Positions 1 through 5,988 of a DNA stretch of 5,988 nt are shown piece by piece. The notes under the pieces are model-generated. The model did not search any database and was not told where the DNA came from. It saw only the letters and a program-made list of their open reading frames with translations. Position 1 is the first letter of the stretch. Every line of letters begins with the position of its first letter. This DNA is from Chthoniobacterales bacterium (GTDB lineage Bacteria > Verrucomicrobiota > Verrucomicrobiia > Chthoniobacterales > JACTMZ01): NCBI GenBank assembly GCA_017853515.1, contig JAFMJK010000142.1, positions 1 through 5,988 of the forward strand, given 5' to 3'. The position numbers were made by a program, and so were the translations under genes.

Positions 1-1727
1 TCGTCTTCAGCATCTTCTCGGGGCGCCTCATTTACCTGCAGGTCGGCCGCCACGAGGAATTGGCCAATGAGGCCGCCAAAACCACGGCGAAAAAGAAGGA
101 GATTCACGCCGTGCGCGGACGCATCCTCGATGCGCAGGGCGAGGCATTGGCCGACAATGTGCCCGTCTACAAAGTCGTGGTCGACGGCAGTCTCGCGCCG
201 GAAGACCGCGGCGAATTGGCGGCCATCCTCTCGCGCTACGTCGGTCTGGATCAGGCCAAGGTCTCCGAGCGGATCGCTTCGAAGCGTCCCTACATCGTGG
301 TCAACCCGAGGCTCAAGGCCCCGGCGTCCGCCGTGGAAAATCTGAAACAGGATCTGGCCGCCGCCAAACTGCGCTGCGTGCTCTTCGAACGCGAACCGCT
401 GCGCAGCTATCCCAACGAGAGCATGCTGGCCCATGTTCTCGGCTATCTCGACCATAAAGGACGCGGCATCCAGGGGATCGAGATGATGATGGAACCCTAC
501 CTGCGCGGGGAGGATGGTTTTGTTTTCACCGAGCGCGACCGCACCGGGCGTGAAATCGTCGCCTACCGCGGCCTCGAACGCCCCGCGCGCGACGGCATGA
601 CCGTGCAACTCACCGTCGACATGGGTTTGCAGGCCATCGTGGAGCGCGAACTCGACGCGGCCTATGAGCGGCTCAATCCGAACATGATGACCGCGGTCTT
701 CGTCCGTCCGCGCACCGGCGAGATCCTCGCCATGGCCACGCGTCCGACCTTCGACCCGAACAGCCACAATTCCGCCGCGGTCGAGACGACGAAGAACCGC
801 GCCATCCTCGAGATGTTCGAGCCGGGTTCGACCTTCAAACTCGTGGTCATCGCCGCGGCGCTCAACGAGCAGGCGGTGCAACCTGCGCAGCAATTTTTCT
901 GCGAGAACGGTCGCTTCGGCTACGCGGGCAAAACCCTGAAAGACGTTCACTCCTACGGTTCACTCAGCGTCCACGACATCCTCGTCAAGTCGTCCAACAT
1001 CGGTTGCGCCAAAATCGCCATGCACATCGGCGCCGAGACCTTCCACGAATACATCCGTCGCTTCGGCTTCGGCGAGCGCACGGGCCTCGGTCTGCCCGGG
1101 GAAATCGGCGGCACGGTTCATCCCGTGCACAAATGGTCGGGCCTGAGCATCACCCGCGTTCCCATGGGACACGAGGTGGCGGTCACGCCGCTGCAGAGCG
1201 CGATGAGCATGGCGGTGATCGCCAACGGCGGTGACATGATGCTTCCACAAATTGTCCGTTCGGTGCGCGACTCGAACGGCAAGGAGGTTCTTTCGTTCAA
1301 GCCGACCGTGGTGCGCCGCGTCGTCGAGCAAGAGACCGCGGCCGAAGTTGCCTCCGCATTGCAGGAAGTGGTCAGCGAAAAAGGAACCGCCCCGCTTGCT
1401 GCCATCCGCGGTTACGAAGTCTGCGGCAAGACGGGCACCGCACAGCGCGTCGACCCGAAAGGCGGCTACACGCCCGGGCAATACGTTGTTTCGTTCTCCG
1501 GCTACTTCCCGGCGGGCGATCCCGAAGTGGCGGGCATCGTGCTCGTCGACAACGCGCGCACTCCGGGTGCCACGCAATACGGCGGAACCATCGCCGGTCC
1601 CATCTTCGCGAACATCGGGCGCGGCATGGCCCAGTATCTCGGGCTCGTCCCGGAAACCGAAGAGTCCGACGGAACAACCATCGCCTTTGTGCCCCCGGGC
1701 GACAAAGAGAACGAGGATTTCAACTGA
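1..1727 (+). CDS. ftsI: Septal peptidoglycan D,D-transpeptidase FtsI (class B penicillin-binding protein), 5' partial
   Basis: Class B penicillin-binding protein that crosslinks peptide stems in the periplasm during septum synthesis. The frame is open from the window edge (first full codon at base 3), giving 574 visible residues. A TTG at 60 is an internal Leu codon: the residues before it (GRLIYLQVGRHEELA) are the conserved stretch just after the N-terminal membrane anchor, so roughly 20-40 residues including most of that anchor lie upstream. Numbering from base 3, the PBP dimerisation domain begins near the RGRILD motif (39-44). The transpeptidase domain occupies about 225-540 and carries all three catalytic motifs: SxxK as STFK with nucleophile Ser276 (base 828), SxN as SSN at 331-333 (base 990) and KTG at 476-478 (base 1428). 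The protein ends in a short acidic tail with no PASTA repeats, which argues against a Firmicute Pbp2x/SpoVD type. The next gene, murE, follows after 2 bases. The family call is firm; the ftsI assignment rather than another class B PBP rests on dcw context and is very likely. Confidence 0.95.
   Translation, partial: VFSIFSGRLIYLQVGRHEELANEAAKTTAKKKEIHAVRGRILDAQGEALADNVPVYKVVVDGSLAPEDRGELAAILSRYVGLDQAKVSERIASKRPYIVVNPRLKAPASAVENLKQDLAAAKLRCVLFEREPLRSYPNESMLAHVLGYLDHKGRGIQGIEMMMEPYLRGEDGFVFTERDRTGREIVAYRGLERPARDGMTVQLTVDMGLQAIVERELDAAYERLNPNMMTAVFVRPRTGEILAMATRPTFDPNSHNSAAVETTKNRAILEMFEPGSTFKLVVIAAALNEQAVQPAQQFFCENGRFGYAGKTLKDVHSYGSLSVHDILVKSSNIGCAKIAMHIGAETFHEYIRRFGFGERTGLGLPGEIGGTVHPVHKWSGLSITRVPMGHEVAVTPLQSAMSMAVIANGGDMMLPQIVRSVRDSNGKEVLSFKPTVVRRVVEQETAAEVASALQEVVSEKGTAPLAAIRGYEVCGKTGTAQRVDPKGGYTPGQYVVSFSGYFPAGDPEVAGIVLVDNARTPGATQYGGTIAGPIFANIGRGMAQYLGLVPETEESDGTTIAFVPPGDKENEDFN
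1713..1717 (+). promoter_or_regulatory. Ribosome binding site for murE
   Basis: GAGGA lies inside the last codons of ftsI. It is 12 bases from the ATG at 1730, longer than the usual 5-9, but only 6 bases from an in-frame CTG at 1724 that overlaps the ftsI stop codon. CTG is a rare start, so the ATG is still preferred. Confidence 0.5.
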
Positions 1728-1729
1728 CC

Positions 1730-3220
1730 ATGCATCTGGGCAAGATTCTCGCCGGCTTGGGTCCCGAAACGTTGGAGGTCGCGGGCTCGCCCGACCGCGA
1801 GATCGAAGCGCTGGTCCATGACTCGCGCCTCGTCTCGCCCGGGTGCCTCTTCGCCTCGCTGCCCAGCGCGACCCCCGGGCGCGCCGGCGCGGAGGATACG
1901 CGCCACATTCTTGAGGCCGTGGACAAAGGGGCCGTGGCCGTCATCACCGCGGCGGAAATCGATGCTCCCCGCGCCACGATCATAAGGGTCAAAAATCCGC
2001 GCGTGGCCCTTTCCGCGGCGGCCGCGGTTTTCTACGGGCATCCCTCGCTGCAGTTGCAGACTGCCGGGGTCACCGGCACCAACGGGAAAACCACCACCAC
2101 TTTTTTGCTCAAGCATCTGCTCGATGTCGCCGAACGCCCGTGCGGCCTCATCGGAACCGTCCGTTATGTCGTCGGCCCGCGCGAACTGCCCGCGGCGCGG
2201 ACCACGCCGGAGTCGGACGACGTCCAGCGCCTGCTGCGCGAGATGCGAGACGTGAATTGCCGCGCCGCCGTGATGGAAGCCTCGAGCCACGCCCTGCATC
2301 AGGGGCGTCTGCGGGATGTCGAGTTCGATGCCGCCATCTTCACCAACCTCACGCAGGACCATCTCGATTACCACGAGACGATGGAGGCCTATTTCGCGGC
2401 CAAAGCCCTGCTCTTTACCCAGATGGCGGAGCAAACGCGCAAGAAGGGCACTGCGGTGGTCAATCTCGACGACCGCTACGGGCGCCGGCTCATCGACGAC
2501 CACACGCAGCGTGTCACCACCGTGACATACGGCCAGTCGTCCAACGCCATGTTCCGCGCCGTCGATCTGCGCACCGACTTCCACGGCACGCAGTATTCCC
2601 TGCACGCCGCGGGCAAGAGCTACCTTGTGCGCCTTCCTCTCTTCGGCCCTTTCAACGTCTACAATTCTCTCGCCGCGCTCGCCGCGATGCACGCGCTCGG
2701 GCACGATATCCGCAAATCCGTCGTTGCGCTGAAAGACGCGCCGCAGGTGCCGGGGCGGCTCGAGATGGTGCCCGGACCCAAATCGTTCCGCGTCTTCGTC
2801 GATTACGCCCATACGCCGGATGCCCTGCAGAACGTGCTGCAGACCCTGCGATCGCTCGAACCCGCCCGAATCCTGACGGTTTTCGGTTGCGGCGGCGACC
2901 GGGACAAAGCCAAACGCGGACCGATGGGACTCGCGGCCGAGGAACTTTCCGACTGGTGCATCGTCACCTCCGACAATCCGCGCAGCGAGGATCCGGAGGG
3001 GATCTGCCGCCAGATCAGCGCGGCGCTGCGCAGCGGGAATCACGAGGTCATCGTCGATCGCCGTGCGGCCATCCGCCGCGCCGTGGCTATGGCCGGCCCG
3101 GGCGACATCGTGCTGGTCGCGGGCAAGGGACACGAGAGCTACCAGGAATTTGCGGATCGCAAGATCCCGTTCGACGACGTGGCCGAATCGGCGACCGCCC
3201 TGAGGGAGAAAGCGGCGTGA
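1730..3220 (+). CDS. murE: UDP-N-acetylmuramoyl-L-alanyl-D-glutamate:meso-2,6-diaminopimelate ligase MurE
   Basis: Cytoplasmic ATP-dependent ligase that adds the third residue of the peptidoglycan stem to UDP-MurNAc-L-Ala-D-Glu. At 496 residues it has the normal MurE length and three-domain layout. The N-terminal UDP-binding domain (about 1-105) has the DSR motif at 31-33. The central ATPase domain has the P-loop GTNGKTT at 116-122, TTPE at 158-161, MEASSHAL at 182-189, TNLTQDHLDYH at 205-215 and Lys225 in the AKALLF segment, the lysine that is carbamylated in this family. The C-terminal domain starts near 340 with PGRLE, followed by DYAHTPDAL at 358-366 and the amino-acid-selecting motif DNPR at 415-418 (base 2972). 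In characterised MurE enzymes DNPR goes with meso-diaminopimelate rather than L-lysine. The ATG at 1730 is 2 bases after the ftsI stop. The loop after FASLPS (about 46-60) does not show the usual DGH-type motif (see findings). Confidence 0.97.
   Translation: MHLGKILAGLGPETLEVAGSPDREIEALVHDSRLVSPGCLFASLPSATPGRAGAEDTRHILEAVDKGAVAVITAAEIDAPRATIIRVKNPRVALSAAAAVFYGHPSLQLQTAGVTGTNGKTTTTFLLKHLLDVAERPCGLIGTVRYVVGPRELPAARTTPESDDVQRLLREMRDVNCRAAVMEASSHALHQGRLRDVEFDAAIFTNLTQDHLDYHETMEAYFAAKALLFTQMAEQTRKKGTAVVNLDDRYGRRLIDDHTQRVTTVTYGQSSNAMFRAVDLRTDFHGTQYSLHAAGKSYLVRLPLFGPFNVYNSLAALAAMHALGHDIRKSVVALKDAPQVPGRLEMVPGPKSFRVFVDYAHTPDALQNVLQTLRSLEPARILTVFGCGGDRDKAKRGPMGLAAEELSDWCIVTSDNPRSEDPEGICRQISAALRSGNHEVIVDRRAAIRRAVAMAGPGDIVLVAGKGHESYQEFADRKIPFDDVAESATALREKAA
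3202..3209 (+). promoter_or_regulatory. Ribosome binding site for murF
   Basis: GAGGGAGA within the end of murE. It is 7 bases from an in-frame GTG at 3217 and 13 bases from the ATG at 3223. The spacing favours the GTG and the codon favours the ATG, so this site bears on the murF start choice. Confidence 0.5.
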
Positions 3221-3222
3221 CC

Positions 3223-4578
3223 ATGGATCCGACCAGTCTCAAAGAACTGGCCGCAGCCTGCGGCGGGGAACTTCTGCGCGGCGACGGCGCGCTCGAAGTC
3301 ACGACAATCAACAAGGACACGCGCACGATCAAAGCGGGCGACCTGTATTGGGCCCTGCGCGGGGAAAACCACGACGGTCATGATTTTGTCCGAAAAGCGG
3401 CCGAGTCGGGCGCCGCGGCGGCTGTTGTCGAGCATGCTGAGGTCGATGCGTCCGCGGGTTTCCCGCTCGTCGTTGTTCCGGACGCGCTGCGCGCCCTGCA
3501 GCAACTTGCCTCGTGGTGGCGCGAGCAACTCACGCTCAAAGTCGTCTGCCTCACCGGCAGCAACGGCAAGACGAGCACGAAGGACTTCGCCGCTTCCGTC
3601 GCCTCGACCCGCTTCCGCGTCAACAAAACCGAGGGCAACCTCAACAATCACATCGGCCTTCCGCTCACCATTCTCTCGGCGCGGAAGTCCGACGAGGTCG
3701 CCGTCTGGGAAATCGGCATGAACCACGCGGGCGAGATCGAGCCGCTCGCGCGCCTCGCCAAGCCGGATATCGGGATCATCACCAATATCGGTGTGGCCCA
3801 CATCGAGTTTCTCGGCTCGCGCGAAGCCATCGCGCGGGAGAAGGGGATGCTCGGCGAAGTTCTGGCCGCGGACAAAGTCTTGCTTCTTCCTGCCGCTGAC
3901 GAATTCGCGCCGTTCCTCGCCTCCCGCACCAAGGCGAACGTCGTCTTTGTCGGTGGCGCGGATGGCTTGCATGCCGGCAACCTTCGCGCGTCCTCGCGCG
4001 GGCACGACTTCGATCTCGTGCTGGGCAAAGAATGCACGGCGGCGCACCTTCCCGTTCCCGGCGAGCACATGGTGCGCAATGCGCTCCTCGCCGTGGGCGC
4101 CGGTTTGCAGCTGGGACTTTCCCTGCGCGAATGCGCTTCGGGCCTGGCTGCGACCAAACTCTCCGCCCGCCGTCTTGCGTGTCTCGATGTCCGCGGCGTC
4201 ACCATCCTCGACGACAGCTACAATGCGAATCCCGACTCGATGGAAGCCGCGCTGCACGCCTTGCGCGGCTTGCCGGGCGGCGGACGGCGCTTCGCCGTGC
4301 TCGGTCGCATGGGTGAGCTCGGTTCCTACGCGCACGAGGGATACCGCCGCGTCGGACGCGCCGCCGCATCGACCATGGACGTGCTCATCGCGGTGGGCGA
4401 GGAGACCTTGCCGCTGGTCGAGGAAGCAGAGGCTGCGGGTCGCATCGAAGTGCACCGCGCCGCCGATGCTGCCGACGCCGCGCGCTTGCTGCGCGAGTTG
4501 TCGCGACCCGGCGACGCCGTGGTGTTGAAGGGCAGCCGCTCAGCGCGCATGGAGCGCGTTCTGGAGGAATTCGCCTGA
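3223..4578 (+). CDS. murF: UDP-N-acetylmuramoyl-tripeptide--D-alanyl-D-alanine ligase MurF
   Basis: Cytoplasmic ATP-dependent ligase that adds the D-Ala-D-Ala dipeptide to UDP-MurNAc-tripeptide, finishing the soluble precursor that MraY uses. It has 451 residues, the usual MurF size. Visible features in order: N-terminal UDP-binding domain with DTR at 32-34 and RGENHDGHDF at 46-55; P-loop TGSNGKTSTK at 111-120; TEGNLNNHIGLPLT at 136-149; EIGMNHAGEI at 163-172; NIGVAHIEFLGS at 188-199; PGEHMVRNALLA at 279-290; the C-terminal domain DDSYNANPDSM at 330-340; and VLKGSRSARMERV at 434-446. All the expected ATP and substrate motifs are intact. The frame stays open far upstream inside murE, but that extension is Arg/Ala/Pro-rich out-of-frame translation and not part of the protein. 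The start is ATG 3223 (2-base gap to murE) or GTG 3217, which would add two residues and overlap the murE stop as GTGA. The stop codon overlaps the mraY start by one base. Confidence 0.96.
   Translation: MDPTSLKELAAACGGELLRGDGALEVTTINKDTRTIKAGDLYWALRGENHDGHDFVRKAAESGAAAAVVEHAEVDASAGFPLVVVPDALRALQQLASWWREQLTLKVVCLTGSNGKTSTKDFAASVASTRFRVNKTEGNLNNHIGLPLTILSARKSDEVAVWEIGMNHAGEIEPLARLAKPDIGIITNIGVAHIEFLGSREAIAREKGMLGEVLAADKVLLLPAADEFAPFLASRTKANVVFVGGADGLHAGNLRASSRGHDFDLVLGKECTAAHLPVPGEHMVRNALLAVGAGLQLGLSLRECASGLAATKLSARRLACLDVRGVTILDDSYNANPDSMEAALHALRGLPGGGRRFAVLGRMGELGSYAHEGYRRVGRAAASTMDVLIAVGEETLPLVEEAEAAGRIEVHRAADAADAARLLRELSRPGDAVVLKGSRSARMERVLEEFA
4563..4568 (+). promoter_or_regulatory. Ribosome binding site for mraY
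   Basis: GGAGGA, the strongest Shine-Dalgarno match in the window, lies 9 bases before the mraY ATG at 4578. It sits inside the last codons of murF, and the TGATG stop/start overlap indicates translational coupling of the two genes. Confidence 0.75.
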
Positions 4579-5699
4579 TGCTTTACTACCTCCACCTTCT
4601 CAGCGGGCAGTCGGACATCCAGTCGGCCCTGCTCAAGGGCTTCAACGTTTTTCAATACATCACGTTCCGCTCGATGGCCGCGGGCGTCACGGCGTTCATT
4701 ATTTGTCTGCTTTTCGGCAGGACGGTCATCCGCCGCCTCATTTCGCTCAAGCTAGGGCAGCCGATACGCACCGAAGAGGAAGTGAACCGCCTGCACGAAT
4801 TGCACGGCGCGAAAGCGGGCACGCCGACCATGGGCGGTGTTCTTCTCCTCGGTGCGGTCGTGGTCTCCGTTCTCCTTTGGGCGCGTCCGACCAATCCGCT
4901 CGTTTGGCTCTGCCTTTTCACCGTGATCTATCTCGGCGCGCTCGGCTTCGTCGACGACTACCTCAAGGTGACGAAGAAAACCTCCGACGGCATCAGCAGC
5001 CGCCTGAAGTTCGCGCTGCAGTGTGTCTTGGCCGGAATCGTCACCGTGTTTTTCGCGTGGGATCCGGTGCTCTCGACTCACGCGTCGCAGCTTTACGTTC
5101 CCTTCGCCAAAGAACCGGTCATCCAGAGCATGGGTGTCTTCACCTTCTTCCTCTACCTTTTGGTCATCGTCGGATCGTCCAACGCGGTCAACCTGACCGA
5201 CGGACTCGACGGCTTGGCTTCGGGATGCACTGCGACGGTCGCCTTCGGTCTCGCCGTGCTCGCCTATGCCGCGGGCAACGTCAACATCGCGTCGTATCTC
5301 CAGATCCCGTTCGTCGGCTACTCGGGCGAATTGAGCGTTGTCTCCATGGCGCTGGTCGGCGCATCGCTCGGTTTCCTCTGGTGGAACTGCCACCCGGCCC
5401 GCGTCTTCATGGGCGACACCGGATCGCTCGCCATCGGCGGGCTTCTCGGCGTGATCGCGATTTCCTGCAAGCAGGAGCTTCTCCTCGCTTTGATGGGCGG
5501 CGTCTTCGTGCTCGAGGCCGGTTCGGTCATCTTGCAGGTCGCAAGCTTCAAAAGCACCGGCAAGCGCATCTTCAAGATGTCGCCGCTGCACCACCACTTC
5601 GAACTGAGCGGCTGGAAGGAAAGCACGGTCATCGTGCGCTTCTGGATCCTCTCCATCATTTTCGCCTTTCTCGGACTGGCGACTCTCAAACTGCGGTGA
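4578..5699 (+). CDS. mraY: Phospho-N-acetylmuramoyl-pentapeptide-transferase MraY
   Basis: Polytopic inner-membrane enzyme that transfers phospho-MurNAc-pentapeptide from UDP to undecaprenyl phosphate, making lipid I on the cytoplasmic face. It has 373 residues, slightly longer than the roughly 360 of E. coli MraY. About ten hydrophobic segments can be seen, at roughly 31-55, 83-103, 108-126, 143-163, 186-204, 216-234, 250-270, 282-297, 299-321 and 350-371. The family motifs are complete: GTPTMGG at 81-87; the aspartate pair Asp126-Asp127 in FVDDYLK; NAVNLTDGLDGLA at 202-214; the catalytic-site Asp280 in VFMGDTGSLAIGG; and the histidine motif PLHHHFE at 336-342. The loop before GTPTMGG (about 64-80) is longer than in E. 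coli. The ATG shares its A with the murF stop (TGATG). The next gene starts 5 bases after its stop. MraY is told apart from WecA-type relatives by the HHH motif and the cluster context. Confidence 0.97.
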   Translation: MLYYLHLLSGQSDIQSALLKGFNVFQYITFRSMAAGVTAFIICLLFGRTVIRRLISLKLGQPIRTEEEVNRLHELHGAKAGTPTMGGVLLLGAVVVSVLLWARPTNPLVWLCLFTVIYLGALGFVDDYLKVTKKTSDGISSRLKFALQCVLAGIVTVFFAWDPVLSTHASQLYVPFAKEPVIQSMGVFTFFLYLLVIVGSSNAVNLTDGLDGLASGCTATVAFGLAVLAYAAGNVNIASYLQIPFVGYSGELSVVSMALVGASLGFLWWNCHPARVFMGDTGSLAIGGLLGVIAISCKQELLLALMGGVFVLEAGSVILQVASFKSTGKRIFKMSPLHHHFELSGWKESTVIVRFWILSIIFAFLGLATLKLR

Positions 5700-5704
5700 T
5701 CCTC

Positions 5705-5988
5705 ATGGACTACAAAGGAAGACATGTCGCGGTGCTCGGCCTCGGGCGGAGCGGGGAGGCGGCTGCCGTCCTTCTTCTCGATCACGGGGCCGATGTCACC
5801 GTGCTCGATTCCGGCGATCCCGCCCCGCGGCGGGATGCCGCAGTGAAACTTTCCTCGCGTGGCGCGCGCGTCGTTTTGGGGGACGACGCGTTGCGCTGCG
5901 CGCAGGATTTTGACTTCGCGGTGCTCAGCCCCGGGATCGATCCCGTGGTGCCGCTCGCGCGGAGGCCGGTCGAGGCCGGCATACCCCT
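5705..5988 (+). CDS. murD: UDP-N-acetylmuramoylalanine--D-glutamate ligase MurD, 3' partial
   Basis: Only the first 94 codons are in the window; the frame is open to the edge. In the family this enzyme adds D-Glu to UDP-MurNAc-L-Ala in the cytoplasm, one step before MurE. The visible part is the N-terminal Rossmann-like UDP-binding domain: the strand and glycine loop VAVLGLGRSG at 8-17, the acidic end of the second strand in VTVLDSG (Asp35), and the MurD signature LSPGI at 74-78 followed by DP. The P-loop and C-terminal domain would lie beyond the window. ATG 5705 follows the mraY stop by 5 bases and puts the glycine loop at the usual distance from the N-terminus. An in-frame GTG at 5696 would overlap the mraY stop as GTGA and add three residues. 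Neither start has a convincing Shine-Dalgarno sequence. Its position after mraY matches the standard dcw order, in which ftsW normally follows. Confidence 0.93.
   Translation, partial: MDYKGRHVAVLGLGRSGEAAAVLLLDHGADVTVLDSGDPAPRRDAAVKLSSRGARVVLGDDALRCAQDFDFAVLSPGIDPVVPLARRPVEAGIP

Noticed and set aside
1502..3133. A 543-codon open frame on the minus strand opposite ftsI/murE; shorter ones at 3139-4455, 960-1577 and 4752-5597.
   Set aside because: All lie fully antisense to conserved genes. Their translations are low-complexity in Arg, Ala, Gly, Asp and His with no recognisable motif. GC-rich codon bias on the sense strand suppresses stops on the opposite strand.
2140..3222. The murF reading frame stays open for about 360 codons upstream, inside murE, suggesting an N-terminally extended or fused protein.
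   Set aside because: The extension is out of frame with a fully conserved murE and is Arg/Ala/Pro-rich with no domain, as expected for an alternative frame of GC-rich coding DNA. MurF homology begins at MDPTSLKELA.
5724..5840. ATG at 5724 preceded by GGAAG, looking like a better-placed start than the murD ATG.
   Set aside because: It is out of frame with the MurD Rossmann motif and its frame ends within about 40 codons.
1..5988. Search for a terminator, internal promoter, CRISPR, tRNA, IS element or other accessory system between the genes.
   Set aside because: Intergenic gaps are 5 bases or less, leaving no room, and I saw no repeat array, inverted-repeat ends or unusual composition. The window is an ordinary core operon.

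Overview
The window is one uninterrupted stretch of a dcw (division and cell wall) operon. All five genes are on the + strand, in the order ftsI (5' end missing), murE, murF, mraY, murD (3' end missing). This is the classical order known from Escherichia coli and many other bacteria. Coding density is essentially complete: the junctions are a 2-base gap (ftsI/murE), a 2-base gap or 4-base overlap (murE/murF, depending on the start), a 1-base overlap (murF/mraY) and a 5-base gap (mraY/murD). I see no terminator, internal promoter with recognisable boxes, RNA gene, repeat array or mobile element.

Organism: the DNA is GC-rich, with strong G/C preference at third codon positions and even composition across all five genes, so there is no sign of recent transfer. 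The MurE substrate motif DNPR points to meso-diaminopimelate peptidoglycan. FtsI has no PASTA domains, and MraY has a Gram-negative-like N-terminus (GFNVFQYITFR). The MraY loop reading LHELHGAKAGTPTMGG and the overall flavour of FtsI (NVPVYKVVVDGSL after the RG-I-D motif) resemble Verrucomicrobiota / PVC-group proteins as I remember them. That placement is an inference of moderate to low confidence, and no search could be run.

Layout: 1-1727 is the septal transpeptidase FtsI/PBP3-like protein; 1730-3220 is UDP-MurNAc-dipeptide:meso-DAP ligase MurE; 3223-4578 (possibly from 3217) is the D-Ala-D-Ala-adding ligase MurF; 4578-5699 is the membrane translocase MraY; 5705 to the window end is the N-terminal Rossmann domain of the D-Glu ligase MurD. 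MurD, MurE and MurF act in that order in the cytoplasm to build UDP-MurNAc-pentapeptide. MraY transfers phospho-MurNAc-pentapeptide to undecaprenyl phosphate to make lipid I. FtsI crosslinks the finished peptide stems at the division septum.

I found no previously undescribed system here. The points most worth a second look are small: a shared start-site architecture at the murE and murF junctions that makes the murF start ambiguous, a divergent loop in the MurE N-terminal domain, and the missing Shine-Dalgarno sequence for murD.
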